Positions 1 through 7,802 of a stretch of DNA of 64,000 bases are shown here, in pieces (the stretch's first letter is position 1; every line of letters starts with the position of its first letter). The stretch covers positions 1 to 64,000 of the forward strand of contig JBLHWZ010000001.1 in assembly GCA_047629415.1 (NCBI GenBank). The letters run 5' to 3'. The notes under the pieces were generated by a model that worked only from the letters and a program-made list of their open reading frames with translations, made no database searches and had not been told where the DNA came from. The DNA comes from CBDUJZ01 sp047629415 (lineage in GTDB: Bacteria; Myxococcota_A; Bradymonadia; REDH01). A program made the position numbers and the translations under genes.

Positions 1-1
1 C

Positions 2-856
2 TCGTTTGAGATGGGCTCCTCCTATCTCACGCCGGGCGGGGTCCCCCTACCCACCGCTGACATCACGTTCTCGGCGCCGCTCTGGGTCGACAGTGTGGAG
101 GTGACACAGGCGCATTGGGAGCAGGTCATGGGCAGCAACCCGTCGCGATTCCTCTCGTGCGGATCCGACTGTCCTGTGGAACGAGTAAGCTGGTACGACG
201 CGATCGCGTTCGCGAACGCACGGTCGATCGCTGAGGGGCTAACGCCCTGCTACCACTCCGACGGATGTACCGGAGAGCCAGGCGGCGGCTGCCCCGCGTC
301 CAACCCAGACCGCTGCGACGGAGACTTCACATGTTCCGGCGTCTCGGTGGTGCAGATATGTACCGGCTACCGCCTGCCGACCGAGGCGGAGTGGGAGTAC
401 GCAGCGCGTGCCGGCGCCGAAACCTCATTGCCCGGCGGAGAGCTGATCGCCGAGGATGTGATGGCGAGCTCCAGCCTCGATCCCACCGCGTGGTACGGCG
501 GCAACTCTGCTGCGGGATACCTTGGCGCCGCCTATTGTTCGCACTGGACCGGGCGATCCCGCGAGATCGACCGCTGCGGTACGCACCCCGTCGGATTCAA
601 GCCACCGAATCGCTGGGGCCTTCACGACGTAATCGGCAGCGTCTCCGAGTGGACTGGCGACGGATTCATGCGCCTGCACGAGTTCCCGGCGATCGACCCC
701 TTCGGGCCGTTGGAGCTGCCCGACCGCGGTGTTCGGGGCGGAGCTTGGAGTAGCTTCGCGCTCAACTGTCGGCTCGGCTTTAGGGACGCTGCGCCGCCTA
801 CCACACGGGCAGCGAACCTGGGCTTCCGCCTGGTTCGGAGCGCCACGCAACGATAG
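2..856 (+). CDS. SUMF1/formylglycine-generating-enzyme-fold protein (5' partial)
   Basis: The frame is open to the window edge and begins S-F-E-M-G, the usual opening of the SUMF1 domain, so a signal peptide or N-terminal part lies upstream. Visible family blocks are VEVTQAHWEQVMGSNPSRF, VSWYDAIAFAN, YRLPTEAEWEYAARAG, WGLHDVIGSVSEWTGD and a final RGGAW...NCRLGFR block. In true formylglycine-generating enzymes two Cys follow RGGS. Here only the second is present and the first is Ser, so sulfatase activation is doubtful; a ligand-binding or structural SUMF1 domain is more likely. The central insert is Cys-rich (CYHSDGCTGEPGGGCPAS). Ends with TAG, 2 bp from the stop of the convergent gene. Confidence 0.85.
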   Translation, partial: SFEMGSSYLTPGGVPLPTADITFSAPLWVDSVEVTQAHWEQVMGSNPSRFLSCGSDCPVERVSWYDAIAFANARSIAEGLTPCYHSDGCTGEPGGGCPASNPDRCDGDFTCSGVSVVQICTGYRLPTEAEWEYAARAGAETSLPGGELIAEDVMASSSLDPTAWYGGNSAAGYLGAAYCSHWTGRSREIDRCGTHPVGFKPPNRWGLHDVIGSVSEWTGDGFMRLHEFPAIDPFGPLELPDRGVRGGAWSSFALNCRLGFRDAAPPTTRAANLGFRLVRSATQR

Positions 857-858
857 GC

Positions 859-2703
859 CTAGAGTCGGGCCTCGAAGGCTATGGCCGCCGCTTCGTTTCC
901 GATCGACCGCCATGCCGCGGGCACCTGGCGCGCCAGTCCGACGCGGGTTGGATGCCCATCGGGGAAGCAATCAAAACCGGTCTCCAGCGCCTGAATCGCG
1001 GCCGGCTCGTCACCCAGCGCGTGCATCGCTTGGCCGCGCACCAGGTGAACGCGGCAATCGCTGAGCCCGCGCTCGATCGCCTCGTTCAGCAGGGCCGGAG
1101 CTCGCTCGGGGCTACCTGTTTGAGTGAAGATGGCAGCCGAGAGGTATGCCTCCATCGGGCGCGCGCGACTGTTCAGCGGGTCCGCCGTGGCGGCGAGTGC
1201 GTAGGGAAGCGCCGCTTCGAATTGATTCGCGGCCACCAGTGTCGACATCAAGTTCAGCCTGACATCTCCAGTAGGAGGGCAACCATCTCGCTCAGCGATC
1301 TGCACGGCGCGCAGGGCCCGTTGTGGATCGGCTGTCGTCGCGGCCCTCACACCCTCACGCTCGTGTAATCGGCAGAGGCCCTCTTGAGTACGGAACGCCT
1401 CTGGAGCAGCGAAGTAGTCGCGGTCTTCGAGGTCGAGCAGCGTCACAGGGGTCTCGTAGACGCCGTGCACGTTGGGCGCCGTCGCGAATCGGCCGAGCGT
1501 CCACAAGGCCACGCAAACGTAGGCCAGCACTCGTAGGCCGGAGTGTCGAGCAGAGCCGATGGCGATCGCCGTGATCACCCCTAACGCAACAACCGCCTGG
1601 GCCATCCAACGGTCGGAGAGCGCGATCGAGTCCGTAGCGCCGGGCACGTTCATCGAATCGAAAATCAGCACGAGAGTTAGACTTCCGACGACCCAAGCCG
1701 AACCCGCGATGAGTGCAGGCTTCTGCGTCCGCCAGCCGATGAGGGCGACCGCAACCCAAACGAGCGCGGCGGCCGCTCCAACTGCTAGGTTTCCGACCGT
1801 CTTAGCCTCAGCGAGCGCGATGTTCCTCACCGTGATTTCGATCTGCAACGGCACAAGGCCAAGCCCATACTGCGCCATCCCCGTGAGCCAGCGAAGCGGG
1901 TCGACAGCGGGCGACGGCGACGACGAGTCGGCCAACACTAGACCGCGCATCACGAGGTAGACCGCGGCGACGCAGAGAACCGGCGCCAAGGCGACCCACC
2001 AACTGATCGCGTAGGTTTCTGCTAGGTCGTCGGTGTCCTTCGCGAGGTACTTTCGCCCTGTGATCCGGTCGGCGACCACCCACACGATCAAGAGCGGGAC
2101 CAGGACGATCGCAGCCTCTTTGCTGGCGAACGCGAGTATCGCGGCCACCACGCAGGCCCACATGTGGCGGGTCTTCCCGGTTGATCGCCAGGCGACCCAT
2201 GACGCGACGCAAGCCGCTGCGCAGGAGCCGACGACGAGGTCGGAGCGCGCCATGACCAGGCAGCCGGGCTCGATCAGCGCGGGGTGGAGCGCGGCGACCA
2301 AGGCACCGCAGAGCGCAGCTCCGGCCGGAGCGCCAACCCTCCTCGCGAGCAAATAGACTGCCCAGCCCAGCGCGATGATCCAGAAGACCTGTACCGCGTG
2401 GTAGACCCCATGGGACCCTCCGCCGATTTGGGTTTCCAACCACCAACTCGCCTTTGTCAGCGGCCGCCAGTATCCGATCGTCACTCCCGCTGGGGAGTCG
2501 AAGTAGTCGGTCGAGAGCATGCGCCAGAGCATGCTGGAGTCGCGCATCCACTCGTTCTGCTCGATGAGGAAGCGCGTGTCGCCGAGCAGGCCGAAGGTCC
2601 GCGAAGTGCGGTAGACCAGGGCGACGAGCAAGCCGATCACCAGGTAGGCGCCGCCTCGGTCAAAGAGGCGTTCGATTCGGTTTTGATCAGTTTCGTTCGG
2701 CAT
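859..2703 (-). CDS. Polytopic membrane protein with C-terminal TPR-like region (GT-C/TMTC-like)
   Basis: About 614 aa starting at ATG 2703 (MPNETDQNRIERLF). A longer in-frame extension upstream is rich in Arg/Gln and runs through the divergent channel gene, so it was not used. Roughly the first 420 residues hold about ten hydrophobic segments, with an Asp early in the first periplasmic loop (LLGDTRFLIEQNEW) and Trp/Tyr-rich loops (YWRPLTKASWW). This resembles GT-C-fold or TMTC-like O-glycosylation membrane proteins. The last 170 residues look like TPR helices (NQFEAALPYALAATADP, GDEPAAIQALETGFD). The substrate is unknown. It is divergent from the ion channel across 78 bp. Confidence 0.7.
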   Translation of the reverse strand: MPNETDQNRIERLFDRGGAYLVIGLLVALVYRTSRTFGLLGDTRFLIEQNEWMRDSSMLWRMLSTDYFDSPAGVTIGYWRPLTKASWWLETQIGGGSHGVYHAVQVFWIIALGWAVYLLARRVGAPAGAALCGALVAALHPALIEPGCLVMARSDLVVGSCAAACVASWVAWRSTGKTRHMWACVVAAILAFASKEAAIVLVPLLIVWVVADRITGRKYLAKDTDDLAETYAISWWVALAPVLCVAAVYLVMRGLVLADSSSPSPAVDPLRWLTGMAQYGLGLVPLQIEITVRNIALAEAKTVGNLAVGAAAALVWVAVALIGWRTQKPALIAGSAWVVGSLTLVLIFDSMNVPGATDSIALSDRWMAQAVVALGVITAIAIGSARHSGLRVLAYVCVALWTLGRFATAPNVHGVYETPVTLLDLEDRDYFAAPEAFRTQEGLCRLHEREGVRAATTADPQRALRAVQIAERDGCPPTGDVRLNLMSTLVAANQFEAALPYALAATADPLNSRARPMEAYLSAAIFTQTGSPERAPALLNEAIERGLSDCRVHLVRGQAMHALGDEPAAIQALETGFDCFPDGHPTRVGLARQVPAAWRSIGNEAAAIAFEARL

Positions 2704-2781
2704 TGTCCACGCAGGGAATCGCACGTGCCCGCGCTCGAGCCAAGAACGTCTCGGTTCGAAGCGCGAAAAAGGACGCAGCGA

Positions 2782-4296
2782 TTGTCTCCTGCTAGGCTCC
2801 GCTGGGTGTACGCTTTTCTTCGAACCGCATTCCACGACGATACGTCGCCCGTCTACCAATGGGTGGATCGCTTCGTGTGGCTCCTCATCGCGATCTCGCT
2901 CGCGCTGGTCTTCGCCGACGTCAGGCGGCCAGACGGTGCGGATGTGCCCGGTTGGTTCCACGCGGCCGACGCGATCGTGCTCTGGCTCTTCGTGATCGAG
3001 CTGGTCCTGCGGGTTGGTTCGCGGCACCCACCGGTGTTGAACATCATGGAAGGCACTCTGGCGTTCCAGTTGCGCGCGCACCTCATCAGCCGCGTGCGCT
3101 ACCTGCTCACGCCCTTCATTTTGCTCGACGTTCTCGCCGTGCTGGCCCTTGTTCCGGCCTTGCGCGGGTTGCGAGCGCTGCGCCTGCTGCGCCTGCTGCG
3201 CGGGGTTCGGTTCTTCCGGTATTCGTCGCCACTGCAAGGAATCGCGCGAAGTCTGCAAGAGAACGCGCTGCTCTACACGTTCAACATCACGTTCCTCTTG
3301 GGTGGTGTCGGCATCGGCGGGCTCAGCTTCTATATGGCGGAGCGCGGCCTGAACCCGAACCTGGTGACGGTCGGCGATGGGCTCTGGTGGGCCCTCGTCA
3401 CGATCACGACCGTCGGCTATGGCGACGTCGCGCCCGTCACCAGCGTAGGTCGGGCGATCGGTGGCACGATCATGGTTGCGGGCATGTTCACGCTGGCTCT
3501 TTTCGCCGGTACGGTCGGCTCCACGCTGCTTCGTACGTTGATGTCTCTTCGCGAGGATACCTTTCGCATGTCATCGTTTACCGACCACATCGTCGTTTGC
3601 GGATATGATCCGTCGGCGAACCTTCTGCTGCAGTCGCTCGTAAACGAGCTGCACCACAGCGGGACTGATATCTTGGTCTTCGCTCCGGGCGACCGGCCGA
3701 TGGACCTTCCCTCGCAGTTCGGATGGGTATCCGGCGATCCGACTCGGGAGGCGGAGCTCGACAAAGCTCATCTCCCCTTCGCTCGGGTCGCGATCATCAT
3801 CGGCGCGAGGGACCAGCTGATTCAGCACGCCGACGCCCAAACGCTGCTTGCGCTCTTCACGCTTCGCTCATTCCTCTCCAAGCAACCAGCGACGCGGCAG
3901 CGCAAACGCCCGCTACATGTGATCGCGGAAATCCTCGATCCGGAGAACAAGGAACACGCCTCTGCGGCCGGTGCCGACGAGGTCGTGGAGACCACGCGCT
4001 TCGGTTTCGATCTCATCGCCCACGCCGCCGTTGTACCAGGCTCCGGCAGGGTCATGAGTCGCGTGGTTGCCGCGGAATCGGAGAGCCTCTACATCGAGAT
4101 GAACCCGCTCACCGAGCCGACACCCTTTGGAAAGGTCGCGCACGACATCCGCGAGCTGCATCACGTCCTCGTCATGGGCATTCGCGAGCATGACACGAAG
4201 CGGGTGATCCTGAACCCCGAGGACGAACTCATCGTCACGCCCGAGGACGAACTCGTCTACCTCGGCAGCCTGCCCGAGTTCGGCCACTTGCCATGA
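2782..4296 (+). CDS. Voltage-gated-like potassium channel with RCK/TrkA-N domain
   Basis: About 504 aa. I chose TTG 2782 because AAAAAGGA lies 8 nt upstream; GTG 2806 is the alternative. Membrane segments follow the S1-S6 plan: S1 near 32-48, S2 64-80, S3 107-127, an S4-like helix near 129-149 with Arg at about every third residue, and S5 162-185. The selectivity filter TVGYGD is at 210-215, followed by S6. From about residue 269 (HIVVCGYDPSANLLLQSLV) comes a Rossmann RCK/TrkA-N domain and then a TrkA-C-like end. The family conducts K+ and is gated by voltage and/or cytoplasmic ligands. Its stop overlaps the next start by 4 bp (ATGA), so it is translationally coupled to the amidohydrolase. 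Confidence 0.93.
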   Translation: MSPARLRWVYAFLRTAFHDDTSPVYQWVDRFVWLLIAISLALVFADVRRPDGADVPGWFHAADAIVLWLFVIELVLRVGSRHPPVLNIMEGTLAFQLRAHLISRVRYLLTPFILLDVLAVLALVPALRGLRALRLLRLLRGVRFFRYSSPLQGIARSLQENALLYTFNITFLLGGVGIGGLSFYMAERGLNPNLVTVGDGLWWALVTITTVGYGDVAPVTSVGRAIGGTIMVAGMFTLALFAGTVGSTLLRTLMSLREDTFRMSSFTDHIVVCGYDPSANLLLQSLVNELHHSGTDILVFAPGDRPMDLPSQFGWVSGDPTREAELDKAHLPFARVAIIIGARDQLIQHADAQTLLALFTLRSFLSKQPATRQRKRPLHVIAEILDPENKEHASAAGADEVVETTRFGFDLIAHAAVVPGSGRVMSRVVAAESESLYIEMNPLTEPTPFGKVAHDIRELHHVLVMGIREHDTKRVILNPEDELIVTPEDELVYLGSLPEFGHLP

Positions 4297-5099
4297 TCGT
4301 CGACGCCTGGATTCAGCATCCCACGGACGTCTTCCGATCGCAGAAGATGTTCTCCCGCCTGTTGAGTTGGCAGGGAATGACCGAGTTCCCTCCGGTCTCG
4401 CACGAGATGACGGACGGCCTCATGAACGCCGCCGGCATCGATCGTGCGCTGGCCTCGGCTTGGTGGGGCCCCGAAGGGCCGCTCATCAGTAACGACGACG
4501 TCGCCGCGCTCGTTGCCCACAACCCTGAGCGCTACGTCGGCATCGCGTCCGTCGATATTTCGCACCCTATGGACGGCGTAAGAGAGCTTCGCCGCGCGGT
4601 TCATCAGCTCGGCTTCAAGGGCCTGCGACTGCTTCCATGGCTCTGGAATCTGCCACCAGACGATCGGCGCTACTACCCGCTCTACGCCGAGTGCATCGAA
4701 CTCGACATCCCGTTCTGCCTCCAGATTGGCCACACCGGCCCGCTCTGTTCATCGGAGCCAGGCCGGCCGATCCCCTATCTTGAGAACGTCGCGCTCGAGT
4801 TCCCCGAACTACGAATTGTCGCGGGACACCTTGGGTTTCCCTGGGTCAGCGAGGTCATCTCGCTCGCGCTGCGATTCCCGAATGTCTACATCGACACCTC
4901 CGCCTACAAGCCGAAGCGCTTCCCTCCGGAGTTCGTCACGTTCATGACCGGCGTCGGGCGGAAGAAGGTGATGTACGGCTCCAACTTCCCCATGATCACT
5001 CCCTTCGAGTGCCTCGAAGGTGTCGACGAGCTCGGCTTCGACGAAGAGTCGAAGGCCCTCTACCTCGGCGGTACCGCGGCGCGCGTCTTCAAGCTCTAG
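4293..5099 (+). CDS. Amidohydrolase-family protein (amidohydrolase_2, TIM-barrel)
   Basis: 268 aa, complete for the Amidohydro_2 group (ACMSD/resorcylate-decarboxylase-like metal-dependent hydrolases and decarboxylases). Visible: MIVDAWIQHPTDVF at the N-terminus, KGLRLLPWLW, CLQIGHTGP with a metal-ligand-like His, RIVAGHLGFPW with a second His, VYIDTSAYKP, and VMYGSNFPM, where typical members have GSDxP with a catalytic Asp. Here that Asp is Asn. The first HxH metal pair is also not obvious (DAWIQH), so metal use may differ from the canonical type. The 4-bp overlap with the channel gene suggests co-expression. The substrate cannot be inferred. Confidence 0.85.
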   Translation: MIVDAWIQHPTDVFRSQKMFSRLLSWQGMTEFPPVSHEMTDGLMNAAGIDRALASAWWGPEGPLISNDDVAALVAHNPERYVGIASVDISHPMDGVRELRRAVHQLGFKGLRLLPWLWNLPPDDRRYYPLYAECIELDIPFCLQIGHTGPLCSSEPGRPIPYLENVALEFPELRIVAGHLGFPWVSEVISLALRFPNVYIDTSAYKPKRFPPEFVTFMTGVGRKKVMYGSNFPMITPFECLEGVDELGFDEESKALYLGGTAARVFKL

Positions 5100-5104
5100 C
5101 ACCG

Positions 5105-5830
5105 ATGGTCATTCAGCCCCGGTCGGACACGCTCCGGCTCTTCAAGCAGCACGACCACGCACTCACATGCGGCGAGATGGCGCGGTTTTGGCGGGGATTC
5201 GAGCGCCAGGAATCGCTCGAATTCGAAGCGATGCTCGCGATCGCGATGCATGATTGTGGCTGGATCGATGACGACGAGCAGGTACGTCTGGATCCCAAGA
5301 CAAGCTGGCCCTACGACTTCGTTCGCATGCCAATCCCTCAGCGCAGCGCCGTCTATCGGCGAGCGATCGAGGAGGCCGAACGAGTCAGTGACTATGCTGG
5401 CTTGCTCGTCAGCGTGCACTTCTCTGGCTTCGCCGTCTCATTAGACACCGAATTCGCGGCAGCAGAGGCGGAGCGGCAGGAGCGACTTCGGGCCGCGCTC
5501 GGCGATCGCGCCGAACAGAGTGAGCGAGACTACTTCGCACTAAAGACCCTCGACCTGCTCTCACTCGCAGCCTGCCTGACTCCACCCGGTTCCGACGAGA
5601 ACCACCATCCGCGCTGGCTCACCCGCCAGGTCGACATCGGTGGCGTCTCGGTGGAGCTCCGATGGGAAGCCGAAAACCGACTTGAGCTAAGCCACTCGCC
5701 GCTGCGTCAGCCCGTGATGATTCGGCTCCCTTACCGCGAGATAGTGCGTCGTAAGTATGCGTCGCAGGACGAGCTCGCGGACGCTTGGGCAAACGCTGAG
5801 AGTGGTGTGGCCGAGGTGACGATCGGCTAG
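5105..5830 (+). CDS. DUF3891 family protein
   Basis: About 241 aa from ATG 5105, 5 bp after the amidohydrolase stop; a longer in-frame start lies inside the upstream gene and was rejected. It shows the DUF3891 pattern: a start like VIQPRSDTLRLFKQHDHALTCGEMARFW, then AIAMHDCGWIDDDE (a conserved His-Asp pair suggestive of an HD-like metal site), then YAGLLVSVHFSGF. The family has no assigned biochemical role that I can state. Its TAG stop lies inside the first arm of the downstream inverted repeat. Probably the last gene of the channel-amidohydrolase-DUF3891 unit. Confidence 0.85.
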   Translation: MVIQPRSDTLRLFKQHDHALTCGEMARFWRGFERQESLEFEAMLAIAMHDCGWIDDDEQVRLDPKTSWPYDFVRMPIPQRSAVYRRAIEEAERVSDYAGLLVSVHFSGFAVSLDTEFAAAEAERQERLRAALGDRAEQSERDYFALKTLDLLSLAACLTPPGSDENHHPRWLTRQVDIGGVSVELRWEAENRLELSHSPLRQPVMIRLPYREIVRRKYASQDELADAWANAESGVAEVTIG

Positions 5831-5859
5831 CCGCTGCGGTGAGTAGCGGCTAGCCGATC
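5821..5859. terminator. Perfect 15-bp inverted repeat between convergent genes
   Basis: GATCGGCTAGCCGCT (5821-5835) and AGCGGCTAGCCGATC (5845-5859) are perfect reverse complements around a 9-nt loop. The repeat sits between the DUF3891 gene (its stop codon is in the left arm) and the convergent beta-helix gene. No clear T-tract follows on either strand, so a hairpin that stops or stabilises transcripts in both directions is inferred rather than a textbook intrinsic terminator. Confidence 0.65.
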
Positions 5860-5867
5860 TGCGATCG

Positions 5868-7802
5868 CTACTCCACCACCAACGACTCAGCGCCGTCGAC
5901 CAAGGCCCCACCGGACACGATCGCCCGCGCGCTGCCGACAACGACGACCCGTTGCAACCGCAACTCGCCACCCCGCACTTCGGCGGCGACCTCGGGCGAA
6001 TCGAGCACAGAGTCGTGCACTTCAAACTCGCCATCACGCAACTCAATCGTACCACCGACGTAGCTAGAGCCTAGCTCGCTAGGGCCCGATCGACCTCCGC
6101 TGATCGAAATCGCCGGGTCTTCACCAACCGTGAGCTCCAGGTCAGTTCCGTAAAACGTACCGAGCACGTCGAGACCTGAACCTACAACGACCAGCGCTGT
6201 GCGGACCCAGGTGCCCTGCCCGCTCAACGTCACGCCGTCATTGGCTTCGAACATCACGTCTTCGGTATCAAAGGTTGAGCCCGTCACCACCGCTGCTGGA
6301 CCAGCGGCAAGCACGCTGCACTGACGAAGAGCGACGCTGCTGGCGTTGCTAACTTCCAGCGCGGCGGTCTCTGAGATCGCCCTCAACTCGGAGTTCTCGA
6401 AGGTGATATCTGCACCATTCGCAGCCAGAAGGAGCGTCGGTACAGCTGAGACAACTTGGCTGAGCACAGCGGTCCCAAGCTCTTCTGCCGACACCAGCGG
6501 GCCAGTGATGTTGCTCACGCGCAGACCGCTGATGGTGGCCTCCCCATGGGCGTCGACCTGTAAGGCTGGGCCCTCGACCGCCTCAACCGTGGCGCCGCGC
6601 ACATCCAGCGTGGCGACCCCGATCGAGCGCAGCGCGCCACGGACTTCCGTCGCGAATGTGTCTGGTACGGCGAGCCCTTCGATGTAGACATCTTCGACGT
6701 CCACGCGACCTCCACTGGAAACCAGTGCTCCGCTTTGCGTGTCCCAGATCCCTAGAAGCGTGCCGGTCACGGACGCCGCCCCGGAGAAGGCCTGCACGCC
6801 GACGCCGGGCGCGCTCGGGTCCTCATTCTCGGTGACGCTCGCGATCGCGACGTTGGTAAACTCAATGCTCGCGCCCGCGCCGATCGCGACCAGGCCAATG
6901 TCACGGACTCGCTGGATCGTCACGTCCTCAAGCGTCGCAGAGCTGTCGGCGCTGACCTGAATCCCGCGGCCAAACGAGTCGTCCTCGAACGAGGGCAACA
7001 TGTCATGAACCCAGACACTAGCGAGGTTTGCGCTGGCACCTCCAGCAACACGGATCCCAATTCTTCGAGCGGCGCGCACTTCGACGTTTCTCAACTCGAC
7101 CTCTGCTCCGCCAGCGATCCAGACCCCGATGGCGTTGCCACTCACCGCCAAGTCGTGGATCTCAGCGAGGCCAATCGTGGCGTTCAGTGCACCCACTTCG
7201 GTCGACGGTGCTTCGGACCGAATCAGCGTCTGAGCGGCACACACGCCAACGAGAGTGAGGCCGGAGACGTCAAACTGCCCCACGTACTCCCCGGCCGCGA
7301 GAGCCAGCAAATCGCCCGGCGCAGCCTCCAAAATCTTCGCCGACAGCTCGCCCGGCTCGACGCGCCAGATGGTCGCGTCCGTCGCGAAGATCTCCCGAAT
7401 CTGATTGTCAGAATACGGGTCGCAGCTTGAAACCCGAGCGCAGCCTTGTGCGAGGACTGGGAACTCACCTGCAGGGCATTCGGAAGGAGGCCGGTCTGGG
7501 ACGCAGCCTCCCGCATCCGTCGCGGTCCATCCGTTTGGACAGTCCTGTGGCGGGATGTCGGGGGCCATCGGCAAACACCGGCCGCCGTTCACGAAGTGCA
7601 TCTCGTTGCTCACTCCTGGGCAATCTTCACTTCCGATCGGTCCGTCGGGCCCAAGGATTTCTGGGACCTCACTCCAGTCCGCCGTGTCCTCCACACCAAC
7701 ATCCGTAGTCGATTCAAGGGGCCCTTCCCCGCACGCCGGCGTCGCGGCAGCCACAGTGAGCAGCGCGGCACCGAGCCCGCGGTAGTTTAGTAGGATGTGC
7801 AA
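5868..7802 (-). CDS. Beta-helix lipoprotein (right-handed parallel beta-helix repeats)
   Basis: 644 aa starting at TTG 7802, supported by a strong GGAGGGAG ribosome-binding site a few bases upstream. The signal sequence ends in a lipobox-like TPAC. A Cys-containing linker (about 40-140) quotes EGF-like patterns (CPNGWTATDAGGCVPD). From about 150 on there are many short repeats of the V/L-x-x-x-T/S-x-V type (LTLVGVCAAQTLIRSE, VELRNVEVRAA, ATLEDVTIQRVRD), typical of DUF1565/pectate-lyase-like beta-helices. Probably a surface-exposed structural or carbohydrate-associated protein. The start lies inside the end of the upstream PIG-L gene (16-bp overlap), indicating coupling. Confidence 0.8.
   Translation of the reverse strand: MHILLNYRGLGAALLTVAAATPACGEGPLESTTDVGVEDTADWSEVPEILGPDGPIGSEDCPGVSNEMHFVNGGRCLPMAPDIPPQDCPNGWTATDAGGCVPDRPPSECPAGEFPVLAQGCARVSSCDPYSDNQIREIFATDATIWRVEPGELSAKILEAAPGDLLALAAGEYVGQFDVSGLTLVGVCAAQTLIRSEAPSTEVGALNATIGLAEIHDLAVSGNAIGVWIAGGAEVELRNVEVRAARRIGIRVAGGASANLASVWVHDMLPSFEDDSFGRGIQVSADSSATLEDVTIQRVRDIGLVAIGAGASIEFTNVAIASVTENEDPSAPGVGVQAFSGAASVTGTLLGIWDTQSGALVSSGGRVDVEDVYIEGLAVPDTFATEVRGALRSIGVATLDVRGATVEAVEGPALQVDAHGEATISGLRVSNITGPLVSAEELGTAVLSQVVSAVPTLLLAANGADITFENSELRAISETAALEVSNASSVALRQCSVLAAGPAAVVTGSTFDTEDVMFEANDGVTLSGQGTWVRTALVVVGSGLDVLGTFYGTDLELTVGEDPAISISGGRSGPSELGSSYVGGTIELRDGEFEVHDSVLDSPEVAAEVRGGELRLQRVVVVGSARAIVSGGALVDGAESLVVE

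Noticed and set aside
2704..3258. N-terminal extension of the membrane-TPR gene to 3258
   Set aside because: The extension is Gln/Arg-rich and runs antisense through the channel gene. ATG 2703 starts directly before the first helix.
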